Assembly: GCA_014529385.2 (NCBI GenBank)
Contig: CM043945.1
Coordinates: 94,464,112 to 94,528,111, forward strand
DNA: 64,000 bases
Reading direction: 5' to 3'
Source of the DNA: Adiantum capillus-veneris
Lineage: Eukaryota; Streptophyta; Polypodiopsida; Polypodiales; Pteridaceae
Shown here: positions 34,606-45,625 of the stretch, one piece after another
Layout: every line of letters begins with the position of its first letter
Numbering within the stretch: the stretch's first letter is position 1
Position numbers and translations under genes: made by a program
The notes under the pieces: generated by a model
What the model saw: the letters and a program-made list of their open reading frames with translations, nothing else
Databases searched by the model: none
Told to the model about the DNA's origin: nothing

Positions 34606-36119
34606 ATACTTTTATGTGGTTTGCTACATGTATTGATATGTGGGATGTCTCTTTGATGTGCTGGGGCTTGAGGTCAAATGGAAAAAAGAAGAGTTCGGCT
34701 TGAGGGTGAGCTATCGACTTAGGCACGAGGGAGAGAGAGATAAGTTCGCTTGAGAGAGCTATGGAGGGCTTGGCATAAGAGAGCTTTGAGCTAGGGCACC
34801 AAGAAGAAGATTAGCCTATGGGTGGCCATCCATTCTATTTTTGGGCGGTCTCGCTCCCCTTGGTGGATGGACATTGCCCTCAAAGTGCTCCACAGTTGGT
34901 TTACATGTCAACCAAGAGACTACCTAGCACCACATGCGAGACACAAATCTCATCAAGAACTCAATGTGCTTTGATAAAGGCACCACATTTGGCATTCCTT
35001 GGCCATATTCCTAGTCAATGCATTCCAAGTAACGATACTCCAAAATGATAGCCCATCAAGAACTTTATGTGCATTCGTTACTAAATAGCATCACATATGA
35101 CATGCATATCAACCCCAAACACCACCAGGCATAGCATTTAGCGTACATATCAATGAAAACATTGAAAGACTCCTAGTTTGGCACATGTATTTACTAAAGC
35201 ACTGTTGAGCACAATTTAAACTGCATCCAAATTAATTTCCACTGCTCATGGAGCAAAGAAAATTGAATCGGCCATAACTTTAGCACTGAATGCCCCATTT
35301 GAACACAATAAAGCACATACTCTACCCTGTATACTATAACCCATAACTATGCCAAGTTGAAATAGATCACTTGAGCATGCATCTCAACTCCGGTCTAAAG
35401 ACAACAGACCCGACCCCTGGAAAATACCAAACTGCCCATAACTTTCTCATTCGGACTCCGATTGACGAGCCGTAAAGATAGGCTTGTAGAGATCTTTGAG
35501 TAATGCAGAGTTAGTCCATAAAACCACATTTTGGCAACATCACTACATCTCATCGTGCAGGCAACAACCTCATTTGATGGACGTTAAACCTACATTTAGC
35601 ATACATTCTATCATTTTGATGTCTTAACAGATTTTGGCATAAATCATAAGTTTGGAGAAACTTATCCTCGTCTTTCACCCCGTGCCCGCAAAGCGGCATG
35701 ACAACATAGTTATTTTCAGCCTTTTGGAGTCTCATATACAACCTTCTAGTGTTGAGATTTGACATTGCAACTACAATGGGAGCTTTTGCAGTTGGGATTG
35801 TTAGTCATACGATAACTAACACTGACATGATGCATGGTGGAGTTAAGCAAGTTATTACAGGATACTTCCAAGACATGCATGCATGCTCTAGTAGAAATGC
35901 CCATAGTTGGCAATGGTTAGAGTTGATACAATTGCATGCATATACTTCAAAAGACCAATGGGTGTAGGCTCAGAACTCATCTCTCCCTATCGTATTTTAA
36001 ATACTAGTAGTTAGTTAGTAGGTCCACTTATCGACACACTCACCTTTGAGTGGGAGGTACGTTGTTGGGGTAAAGGTGGTATGCCTTACTTGTCCAGACA
36101 CCTAATCTTGTACACTACC
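34606..36119. other. Intergenic, nothing firmly recognised
   Basis: No gene is supported. The stretch from about 35220 to 35520 (CATAACTTT...CATTCGGACTCCGATTGACGAG) resembles old retrotransposon LTR or leader sequence, but no primer-binding site or coding remnant confirms it. Confidence 0.4.
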
Positions 36120-36250
36120 TTTATTGTTTAAAGATAAAGCAATAAGGTCCTCTCTCACACACTTGAGGTAAAGAGGGTGCTCCACCCACACACTCTATTT
36201 TCTCTCTTTCTTCTCCACAACACGCTCCTGTGCACACTCACAAAACAATT
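36120..36250 (+). mobile_element. Copia-like LTR fragment (relic Z2)
   Basis: Related to 17571-17697 of relic Z1 (AAAGCAATAAGG, GTGCTCCACCCACACACTCT, TCTCTCTTTCTTCTCCACAACA, CTGTGCACAC). It ends a few bases before the insertion site of gypsy 1, so it is older than that insertion. Confidence 0.65.
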
Positions 36251-36266
36251 TAAAAGTGTTGTTATA

Positions 36267-36871
36267 TGTGCGCATATGTCGCACGTGTCAATGCAAGGAA
36301 CTTGCCGATACACCGTGTGCGAGCCACAAATGGCTCCAAGCACACAACAAGCCTAAACTAGTAAGCTCAAAGAAGGCGATGGTGTGTCACTCACCGCTCT
36401 ACGCTTGCTTCGTGGAGGATTCCTCGCCGCGAAGAAGAAGGAGCCGCCGCTTCGCCACGCTCAACCGCTTCGCTGCCGCCGTGCCGTCATCGCAATGCTC
36501 GATCGCACACACACACTCTCTCTCTCTCTCTCTCTCACGCATACACACACACACAAGGAGATGAAGAAGAAGAAGATGGAGATGGAGCGAGAGCACTCTT
36601 CTATTGCACAAATGAGAGAATAAGTGAATTTTAGGTTTAGTTGACTTTTATATGAGCTCGCCCTATTCACACTTGGGCGCCCATGCTTAGCCAACTAATC
36701 CCTTAAATGTTCCAGTTAGAGTGAGCCTCTCATCGGAAATCACTCTTACCCTTTTCCTATTGGACGGACAAGCCCAGTACCTGACTCTACCAAATAAATA
36801 ATACAATGTCCGCCATAGGTTACAACGTTCGTCGTAGGTGATAGGGTGTCCGTGAGCCGTGAGGGTTAACA
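36267..36871 (-). repeat. 3' LTR of gypsy 1
   Basis: 605 bp (minus strand TGTTAACCCTCACGG ... GCGCACA). It includes short (CT)n and (CA)n tracts near 36508-36556. The polypurine tract AGTAAGGGGGGCA on the minus strand occupies plus 36872-36884, immediately upstream. Confidence 0.92.
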
Positions 36872-36884
36872 TGCCCCCCTTACT

Positions 36885-38518
36885 GATGTAGATTCCGTCC
36901 TCGGAAGCTATTGAGTTGAAGCTCGTTCGTCGAGGTGGAAGAGCATTTGAGATGAATGTCCTTAGCCTTCTTCAGTCACTGCAAAATCAAACAACATTGG
37001 CACAGTAATTGCATTCTCATAAGCGATTAAAAAGCATATGTAGTTTTAGGTAGACAAATTGATTGGTAATAGAATTTTAAACAATTTGTCAGCAATAAAC
37101 ATTAAACTGCAATATAATCAAATGCATAAACAGATGTAAAGGTAAAAAATGAAACAAGTCTGGGGTCGCTAATTTAACGGTCGAAAGGCACTAGAGATTG
37201 ACTATTAATACCATGGGTAAGCTTCTTAATTTTCTCTGGTCAATTAAGTTGTTTAATCGCGAGAGCCAAGTATTTCATGTTCGAGGGTTGACTAGAGGCT
37301 ATACCTAGAAGACCTTGTAGTTAAGCTACAATAAAAGGAATTTCTCATGAAATCATTGCCTGACTGATTACCTTTCCTTTGACCCCCCAAAGTCTTTTCA
37401 CAGTGATTCAATTTTGATGTGTGTGCTTATTTTGTATGCCTTGTTTTTTTTTTCTTTTCAAGGAAAAGCGCCCACACTGGGAACCTCTAGGGCTCTAGTA
37501 CCATAGGCGATACATGTGAGTGAAGTACCCAATCAAGCTGAGATTTCTCGTCCAGCTTAAGATTTTACATCGTGGCACTTTTATTTTTTGTTTGTTCATT
37601 TTCAGCATTTTAATTTTGTATCTTTGGGGGGTCATATAACACTGATACACCTCCCCAGGCTCATCACACTAGTAAACTCCCTTTATAATACTTAAGCTAA
37701 AGGTCAATAGGGTCAAGCCCACTAGAAAGCCCTAGTACATTTCACACAATGCTGCCTAAATCGGATTAAGAACCTAAGTAACCATTGATTATTAGGAAGG
37801 CATTCCCCATGGTATTAACAGAAGATCTCTAACACCTAACTTGGTCAAACTAGCTTAGTCGAACTTGCTTGATTTTTAAACCTAGACAAGTGATTATGAC
37901 AAAAAATTACATTGAATTAAATGTTTGATACTAAGCAAATGTGCTGGATATTATGCTACCAATCACAATCAAAGCAGACAATCATAGATGCAAAAAAGAT
38001 AAGGGGCAATGCTAATGGACAAGAAACACCTGTTTGTGTTGATGGTCGCGGTTGATTTGAAGTGTGAACGAGAGAAAGATCCCATGAAGGTCCAAATCCT
38101 AACAACAGCAACACGTTCCTGTACACACTAAGAAACACAAAGAATACCTCTAGGAGGCACATCAGTGGGAAAAAAGAACTTTGGTAATCACTCAACTCTA
38201 AAACAGAAACACTCCTATCGTACTAATCTTACCTACCCTCCATCACTCGAGTGATGAGGATCAAAGGTGTTTGATGACATAGGTTTCTGTTTCAGTGTAC
38301 CGGATATAAATGTGTAGGTCTGGGTCAATGTTTTCACTTTTATTGTGCAAACTCGTTTGCTAATTGCTCTTGCTCTTTATTATTTTTGTTTTTTGTGAGT
38401 ATAAGGCTTTATATATGCATTCCCTAAGATTGGGAGATTGAGAGGTCAGGGAGGAAGGTTGAGAGGGAAGCATGTGAATGATGGATGTCAGCAAACACTC
38501 CCCCCTTCCTTGGGTAGA
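36885..38518. other. Gypsy 1 3' untranslated region, no gene recognised
   Basis: About 1.6 kb between the last minus-strand ORF and the polypurine tract. AT-rich, no domain in any frame. Such long non-coding tails are common in non-autonomous LTR elements. Confidence 0.5.
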
Positions 38519-39319
38519 TCATACCGTTTGAAATGAGCTCATCACCCTTTGAAACCAATCGTTCCAGTTGGTAATAGGTGAGGATTTTTGCCAGTAGTTT
38601 TCTCTTACCTTAGGTGCCTCGTCAAGTTGCAAGGGTGGTAAGGTACTCTCCCAGGATTGGACTTGAAGTGGTTCATCAGGTGATTCTTGAACATTGGGAA
38701 GTGTGGATTCCTTTGTAGCTTTATGGAGGTCCACTATTGTAGGTGGAGGCTCTGGAGAAGCTTTTACCTCTATGGATGCATTACATGAGGAGCTAGAAGC
38801 TTCATGGGACTCCCCCCTTCCTGAGCTAGGTGAAACAAATTGTTCTTTCTTCGGTACCCAAACTAGCTCTGGAGCGGGTGTGTAGCATTCTGTGATTTTT
38901 TTCTTTCCGCGATCATTGATTTGTTTTGTAGCTACAGGATTGAGCTCACATGGGCCCGGTGACAAGTAAGAACACAATCTACATTTTGGCACCCAGATTT
39001 GATCATTTCCTTGATAGTAGCCTTGGGCTTCCAATAGTCGTTTAGGAATCCAATGCCACGTTTCCTTACATTTTTTGGAGCTAGTGGGACCTCTCTTACC
39101 ATGCTCCTGTCTTTTAGCTTTGGCTTTGGTCGCTAAAGAATCTTTAGGGACCCACTTGTATGTTTTCTTCGTTATATTAGGATGAGTCTTCTTAGAAGCT
39201 ATATGCATTGCTTGTAGCATATATAAGGGTACAGGCATTTCATCCCCCTCAGGTGTTACCCAGGTCGTCCCCCTATTTCCCCAAGTGTCTATGGTTGCTG
39301 CAAGGTGGACCCAATCCAC
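38519..39319 (-). CDS. Unknown 266-codon ORF of gypsy 1 with WVPK repeats
   Basis: I do not recognise this protein. It is open for 266 codons downstream of protease, where pol would be expected. It is rich in Lys, Pro, Ser and Trp and contains a repeated Trp-[Val/Ile]-Pro-Lys motif: YKWVPKDSL, WHWIPKRLL, QIWVPKCRL and LVWVPKKEQ, spaced roughly 30-50 residues apart. Single cysteines (CRLCSY) occur but no complete zinc site. The C-terminal third is acidic and Ser/Pro-rich (SPEPPPTIVDL). Related coding appears to extend a little upstream in another frame (ADTDVGEDSPYMD). No transmembrane segment. It may be an RNA-binding or structural accessory protein; that is a guess from composition only. Confidence 0.6.
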   Translation of the reverse strand: MDWVHLAATIDTWGNRGTTWVTPEGDEMPVPLYMLQAMHIASKKTHPNITKKTYKWVPKDSLATKAKAKRQEHGKRGPTSSKKCKETWHWIPKRLLEAQGYYQGNDQIWVPKCRLCSYLSPGPCELNPVATKQINDRGKKKITECYTPAPELVWVPKKEQFVSPSSGRGESHEASSSSCNASIEVKASPEPPPTIVDLHKATKESTLPNVQESPDEPLQVQSWESTLPPLQLDEAPKVRENYWQKSSPITNWNDWFQRVMSSFQTV

Positions 39320-39408
39320 ACATTGTCCGATTCAGTCATCCCAGGTAGTACATCCATATAAGGAGAATCTTCCCCAACATCAGTGTCCGCTTTACACGTG
39401 TAACAATA

Positions 39409-40078
39409 CTACAATGGGGCCGAGTGAATTGTGGTGTCAGATCTATGATCAATTATGAACCTATTTCCTAGAGGATGTGCTCGACCTATCACAAGATCCA
39501 CTCGAATGACAGAATCTTGGAACTGCAGGTAGACATGGTTTTTAGACCAGTCATGCACCATTTTTGCTTCCCTCATGAAAGGACGTCCTAAGATCATCTC
39601 CGATGCCATAGTGTGTTTGGAGAAATCCATAACAATAAAGGTAATCCTTATTTTATGTCCAAAGACCTTGATCTTGAGATCTTCTAGCATCCCAATAGGT
39701 TTAACAATAGACCCATTGGCCATCTTCACTACTATGGTTGTGGTCGCAAGGTGAGGTCTTCCCATAGTTTCCCAGCAATTTTTAGTGACAATGCTAACCC
39801 CAGCGCCACCATCAAGGATTCCCTTCACAGTTAATCCCTTAGTAGTGATTGGTATAGTCGCATTGGATTCATCACCCTCAAAGTATTGTCCCAACTTGTT
39901 AACAGGTATTTCTATAACAAGGTTCTCATCTAGGTTGGGCTATGGATCTATGTGTTCCTCCTCTATTGGCATCTCCCCATCTCCTTCCATCTGTGTAAAT
40001 TGTGGTAGCCCAAACTTCATTTCTCCATTGAGGAAGGCTCGAAGAGCTGAGACTAGCTCAGGGTCTTTATATAGTTGA
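39409..40078 (-). pseudogene. Gypsy 1 aspartic protease
   Basis: Retropepsin-like domain: VKGILDGGAGVSIVT as active-site loop, then NGSIVKPIGML, MILGRPFMREAK (the ILGRPF motif that follows in gypsy proteases) and MVHDW. The usual Asp-Ser/Thr-Gly-Ala is Asp-Gly-Gly-Ala here, so the catalytic Asp remains but the neighbouring hydroxyl residue is lost. The reading extends upstream to about 40078 with one stop (near 39941). It would process the Gag polyprotein. Activity is doubtful. Confidence 0.82.
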
Positions 40079-40085
40079 AGTTACC

Positions 40086-40554
40086 GAGGAGCGATCACAA
40101 AGTACTCCTGTGGTACCAGTAAACGTACTCACACGATCGATGCTCCACAAAGTACTCACAGGTGTACCACAGTACACCTGTGGTACCAGTAAACGTACTT
40201 ACACGATCGATGCTCCAAAAACAAAATTATATTCTTGAGGAAAGAGACACGGCATCAATTGCCCAATCTCAGAAAAAGAAGGAAACACGAAGAAAGAGAT
40301 CGCAAAAAGCAGCGAAGTCAGACCCCAATTCAAAGACCAACATAGGGACTGGTGAGTACCCTGTATATATGAACGACGCTGAAGAAGATTCTGATTCAGG
40401 TGAAACCATGGAGACCAAAACGACCACTAACATAGAAACCAACAAGGAAGATCTTCATGAGCCACAATGGCCAGGATTGGGCAATCTAATGATCTATGCC
40501 ACATCGATTACATATGAGTATCAGCATTGTAGACGCTTGATTGGTTTGCATTAG
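40086..40554 (+). CDS. Oppositely oriented ORF between gypsy 1 zinc knuckle and protease
   Basis: A plus-strand frame inside a minus-strand element. From about 40162 it runs 130 codons: PVNVLTRSMLQKQ, then a very basic stretch (KKKETRRKRSQKAAK), then acidic (DAEEDSDSGE) and TNKEDLHEPQW. The composition is that of the hydrophilic linker that precedes protease in many gypsy polyproteins, and the minus strand has no open frame over it. Upstream is a 70-bp-period duplication, with a perfect 11-bp inverted repeat (40157-40167 and 40172-40182). Simplest reading: a local inversion of the gag-protease linker. Alternative: a genuine antisense gene. Confidence 0.5.
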
Positions 40555-41673
40555 TGTGGCGTTCTTTTGTAGCCTAATAGGACACTCGGCTACACGATAT
40601 GGACCTCCACACTCATAGCATTGAAGAGGTGGTCTCTTAGCAGTGTAATTGATATTTTGGCCTCTTGCCGCAAGAGTAGCTACTTGATATACAGGTTTGA
40701 CTTGTCCCCAATAGTCCTCCATGTAGTATTGTGGACTTTCTTCAAGCACATCCATCCCATAGGAAATATTAGGATCTAGATCTTCCTCACAGCCTTCCAA
40801 ACAAGCAATAGATGACTCACAACCCACTTGATTCACAGAAGTGATTCTCGGATGTGGTGGTTGTGGTCCTAGCACTGGAGGTGGTCAGTGTGTTGTTTGA
40901 ACAACATTTTGGGCCCTAGGGACCATGTGTTGTGTTGTTTGTTCAAGGGGTGGGTCCGGCATCAATGTAGGCAGTCGAGGTGTGTCTGTCCATGCCAAGG
41001 TTGGTCTATTGGCCACCGCGCGCTTAAATACTATGCAATCCTTAGCTTGATGACCATACTTCCCACATGCATTGCAGTTCCCATTGAATTTTACTCTAAA
41101 AGTAGGGCATTCACTGGTACTATGCGGTCCATAGCATACTGAGCACCATTGTTGCTCCCTTCTTGGATACATATGATTGTGTTGTGGAGCACGATTGTCT
41201 CTAAGACTCTCTTGAATAGCCTTGGTGGGATCTGCTAAAGTCATCTCAGATATCTTTGGCTCTTTAGCAATAGGCTTTAGGGTCATTGGCTGATGCCCTG
41301 ATGCTTGCGAGCTAATAGATTTAGACTCAACAGACACTCTTTCTCCTTGAATCATTAAATTATCCTCCAATTGGATCGCATTGGTGGTGACTGCTTCCCA
41401 AGTGGTGATACCTCTAATGACTAGGCCATTGTAGATATCCTCATGTCGTAATCCCCTAATGAATCTATCAAGCAATTGGTTATTGTTGAAGCGCTCATTT
41501 GGATTACAACGAGAATTCAAATGATTCAAGCGACTTATAAAGTCTCTCACCGACTCTCCTTCCTCTCGTTGGGCTTTCTCGAGCTGAGAGGCTACACCCC
41601 AAAGCACTCCCTCTCGTATGTATTCTTTTAAGAACAGTCTCCTAAGAGTAGGGTAAATCGTTTTTTCTTCCAC
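40486..41673 (-). pseudogene. Gypsy 1 gag, C-terminal half with zinc knuckles
   Basis: Retrotransposon gag domain: LRRLFLKEYIREG, REEGESVRDFISRLNHLNS and DRFIRGLRHEDIYNGL. Then come CSVCYGPHSTSECP and CNACGKYGHQAKDC, and further on, after a stop near 40882, a third Cys-rich motif CYECGGPYRVAEC. Nucleocapsid function, RNA packaging. Two knuckles have non-canonical spacing. Confidence 0.85.
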
Positions 41674-41675
41674 CC

Positions 41676-43108
41676 TTAGGGTTCTATACCAATCCCAGCC
41701 TTTCCACTTAAGGTTAGACTTAAAGCATTGCTCTTATGTAGGTCATTGTGTTCTCCTAGAGAATCGCATATTTGTTCAAACACTTCGATATGCTTTCTCA
41801 CATCTTTGTCTCCACTAAATTTTTGTGTGAGCTTGGCTATTTGTACTGCCTTACTTCTAGGCTCTCTATGAGGCGTGTTACGCATATTCTCAGCAATAGA
41901 TCGACCTATAGCTTGAGCAAATGTTGCCAAGTCACCTAAGTGAGCAGATACCGTGGGTGAAGGCGCTCCAGAGACTACATGTGGAGTAGGTATTGGCAGT
42001 GGGCTTGGCGCATAGGAAGCCCTTGGGTTCCACGTTGGATACGATGTTGTGCCATGTGGTGGTCCATAGTTCATATGGGTGGCCCTAGGCATAGCAGACG
42101 TCGGATGTGACATGCTAATGCTAGCCGGTATAGTCCCATGGAAATAAGAACTTGTGTATTGTGGTTGTGGAGCATAGGTAGTTGAAACAATGGGAGGGGT
42201 AGGGACTACATGAGTGTGATGACCCATAGGTGCATACGATTGGTACACACTTGTAGGTACTGTTGCAGGCATTGAGCTACCATGTAGTGGTGCTTTACTA
42301 ACAATGAGGTCCATGGCGTGTTTCTCGGCATGCCCATCATTGGGGTAGGCATGGTAGCCGTGGTGTCATCAAGGGAAAGATGAGCTAGACTTGGAAAGGT
42401 GAAGCTATCACTTGTGGGCTCAGATTACACTGAGAACCCTGGAGAAACAACATATGGGGGATCCATCGGACTTACCAAGGGAGTCTCCATTTGCGATAAG
42501 GTTGGTTGTTTAGCCTTCCCTGTATCCAAGAATCTCATGAGACCCATTGAAGGCATGTTGGTCCCCTTGTTCTGTCTCTCTAACTCAATGACCCTATGGA
42601 TGACCTCACAAACTCTTTGTTGTTGATCCTCCACACTAGTAGCACCCATTGTGGATTGTAGGACATCTAACCAACCCACGTGATAGGTGTGACCTGTGTA
42701 TAGGTCGGTCAGAGTCTCTGTTTGTAATTCGTACTCCCAGTTCTCATTTAAGAACACTCCATCTAGGATTGAGGTGCTAGGGGTGTCCTTTCAGCTAGAT
42801 GCAATGTTGCTTTCTAGGGGTTGGCCCTTAGCGGTTGCTAAATCAGGAGCACTTGATTGCTCTCTTAGCAAGGAGATTGACATAGGAGCTTTCTCTTTTA
42901 ACTCTCTTCATTGCTCCGCCTTGCCTAAGCTCTCGACTTCCTTTTCCCTCGCTGCAAGGATATATCGCTCAACCTCTTGCACTTCGGCAAGGCTTCTACC
43001 ATCGGGTAATATGACCTCAGAGGGAAATAACTTTGAAGAGTCAGGAGGTGCAGTGAATAAAGTATTCACGTGCACATTCTCTAACGGTATAGGGTCTACA
43101 TTGGCCAC
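41676..43108 (-). pseudogene. Gypsy 1 gag, N-terminal half
   Basis: From about 43108 a frame with two stops reads RSLAEVQEVERYILAAREKE and then, after 42757, WEYELQTETLTDLYTGHTYH, shown as shorter pieces here, and VCEVIHRVIELERQNKG. A frame change near 42330-42420 leads to a Pro/Ser/His-rich segment (42314 on) and the start of the gag core (AVQIAKLTQKFSGDKDVRKH, FEQICDSLGEHND). Another frameshift at about 41675 joins the C-terminal half. Coiled-coil tendency in the first part. Confidence 0.75.
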
Positions 43109-44204
43109 GAATGGAGAATTTACTTCCCCACCCCCCTCAGTTACATCATTAGCTCCATGTTTGGAGCGAATGGCTCTACTAAAGGTTCAGGCGGCTAAGC
43201 ACGCTCGCCTCGGACCGAGGACCCATGGCATGCATGTCTTGGCTCGAGCTATCGGGATTAGGCATTGGGAAACCCTCCATGACTTCGTAGTCAGAGGAAG
43301 AGTCACTAGCCGCTATGTTCGGGTCTTGGTTCTAACTACCTTGGGTCCCCGCCGAGGGTCCAGAACCTAAAGTAGGTGGATATTGAGAACTCGCGTAAGT
43401 CGAAATTCTCTCTAGTTGCTCCGTCTCTAGCACACGACCAGAGCGCAGATACATGTGCCTTTGGCACCCTACAAACGTCAGCGAATAACCTCGAAGGTTA
43501 ACCGCTTACCTTTTTCAAGCGTTCGTTTTCACTCGTGTTTTTTACGTTTTTAATGTTTGATTTTTTTTTATTAAAGTGTGTGATAGCTCGAAATGAGCGT
43601 ATCACTTAGAGGGTCGCTGTGTGCTTCACAGCACAATTTTCAAGCATCTGAAGTTCCGTTGGTCCTCAAAAAATCGATTTTTAGCTACGTGTGAAGCTAA
43701 AATTCGTTTTTTTAAAAGGCGATTGAGGCCTAGGCCTGAGCGTGAGCTTGGGCTCGGGTTTGGGAGTTATTCCCGATCCCGGTCCTACCTTTAAAATTTT
43801 TCTTTTTAATATATATGTATATTTTTAATAAAGGATAAGGTCGCCGCGGCCTGCGCGAGAGCACACACACACTCTACCTACCTACTTCTAACTAATACAC
43901 CTACTCTTACACACTAACACACTCTATTAGCTCTCATAGATCTACTTCCTACTTACTGTACACAGAAAACTAACTACCTTAATACACAGAGAATAAACAC
44001 AGTACCTTTGAAAACTCCATTAACAAGAAAACTAACAACCTTAAAACACAGTACCTTTGAAAACTCCATTAACAAAAAAAACACATAGTATAACACCAAA
44101 TCCCTCTTCTCAACACACACACCCTCCTTCCTTACCTTTCCTACAATAGAAATTGCAGCACGGAGAAGCATAGAGTGCTACTCAAGCTTAATGTATGGCA
44201 TTCC
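43109..44204. other. Gypsy 1 5' leader, no gene recognised
   Basis: About 1.1 kb between primer-binding site and gag. It includes an AAAACTCCATTAACAA.AAAAC duplication (about 44010 and 44060). No domain in any frame. Confidence 0.5.
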
Positions 44205-44223
44205 CTGGCAACGACGCCAAAAA
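44205..44223 (-). other. Gypsy 1 primer-binding site (tRNA-Asp-like)
   Basis: Directly next to the 5' LTR the minus strand reads TTTTTGGCGTCGTTGCCAGG. This resembles the TGGCGCCGTTGCC site complementary to the 3' end of plant tRNA-Asp used by many plant gypsy elements, with one or two mismatches. Confidence 0.8.
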
Positions 44224-44820
44224 TGTGCGCGTATGTCGCACGTGTCAATGCAAGGAACTTGCCGATACACCGTGTGCGAGCCACAAATGGCTCCAAGTAC
44301 ACAACAAGCCTAAACTAGTGAGCTCAAAGAAGGAGATGGTGTGTCACTCAACGCTCTACGCTTGCTTCGTGGAGGATTCCTCGCCGCGAAGAAGAAGGAG
44401 CCTCCACTTCGCCGCGCTCAACCGCTTCGCTGCCGCCGTGCCGTCGTCGCAATGCTCGATCACGCACACACACTCTCTCTCTCTCACGCATACACACACA
44501 CACAAGGAGATGAAGAAGAAGAAGATGGAGATGGAGCAAGGGCACTCTTCTATTGCACAAATGAGAGAATAAGTGAATTTTAGGTTTAGTTGACTTTTAT
44601 ATGAGCTCGCCCCATTCACACTTGGGCACCCATGCTTAGCCAACTAATCCCTTGAATGTTCCAGTTAGAGTGAGCCTCTCATCGGCGATCACTCTTACCC
44701 TTTTCCTATTGGACCGACAAGCCCGGTACCTGACTCTACCAAATAAATAATACAATGTCCGCCGTAGGTTACAACATCCGTCGTAGGTGATAGGGTGTCC
44801 GTGAGCCGTGAGGGTTAACA
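44224..44820 (-). repeat. 5' LTR of gypsy 1
   Basis: 597 bp, aligned end to end with 36267-36871. Shorter CT tract than the other LTR. Followed by the right copy of the TTATA target duplication. Confidence 0.92.
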
Positions 44821-45049
44821 TTATATTTCACCGTTTGATTGATCTACACAATGCATTTTTTAAACATCAAAAGAGCGGGTTTCCCCATGAGCAATGCATG
44901 AGGTTTCTCAAAGACGAAACTCCAGAATATATTTTCTACCCTCAAGGAGTTTCACAATCTCCTGTGCCATATCAATTTAGATGCAATTGTTTTCTACAAA
45001 AATGACCAGCATTTGGGAGGTAGGAAACCTAGTTTTGAGTGATGCAGCT

Positions 45050-45137
45050 GTAATTTGTCGCATGTAATGAGATGCCAATATCCATAAAAGTAAACCACTA
45101 AGTCTCAATGAGCATCCAACACCACTGGAATGGAAAT

Positions 45138-45215
<78 letters not shown>

Positions 45216-45594
45216 CATCCAAAGAGGTGCAAGAGCTTGCCAACTAGGGACTATGACTATTTTCCCAAGTAACAAATACTAGTATGTGACCCGCGCGTTG
45301 CTGCAGCCAAAGAAACATTGCTTCTATTCTTGTAGGGATATCTTCTCTTCCAAGTGAAACACTATCAATACTCTGTTCCTAAATGTATATTCTATTGCAT
45401 TTCTAAAAGTAATGCATTACACAACTTCTTGAATATTCTATGTAATGTAATGCATTTCTAAAAGTAATGCATTACACAACTTGAATATTCTAAAGTAATT
45501 TGTCGCATGTAATGAGATGCCAATATCCATAAAAGTAAACCACTAAGTCTCAATGAGCATCCAACACCACTGGAATGGAAATAGTCTCTCTCTC

Positions 45595-45625
<31 letters not shown>

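Larger units (their letters stand above)
36267..44820 (-). mobile_element. Complete gypsy element 1 without recognisable RT, 8554 bp
   Basis: LTRs at 44224-44820 (5', 597 bp) and 36267-36871 (3', 605 bp), TG...CA ends, flanked by a 5-bp target duplication TTATA (36262-36266 and 44821-44825). The primer-binding site and polypurine tract are in the correct places. On the minus strand: gag with zinc knuckles, protease, and one further ORF of 266 codons. In the 7.35-kb internal region no reverse transcriptase, RNase H or integrase motif was found in any frame. It therefore looks non-autonomous, dependent on enzymes of a relative. By eye the LTRs differ at roughly 20-25 substitutions plus a CT-tract length change, so the insertion is not recent. 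Confidence 0.9.

Noticed and set aside
36384-36623. Overlapping frames in both strands of the gypsy 1 LTRs (and the counterparts at 44195-44643)
   Set aside because: They lie within the LTRs, overlap antisense and are partly (CA)n/(CT)n translations; no domain.
42696-43370. 224-codon plus-strand frame in gypsy 1
   Set aside because: Antisense to the gag N-terminal region, whose minus-strand frame shows gag-like helices; treated as a shadow.
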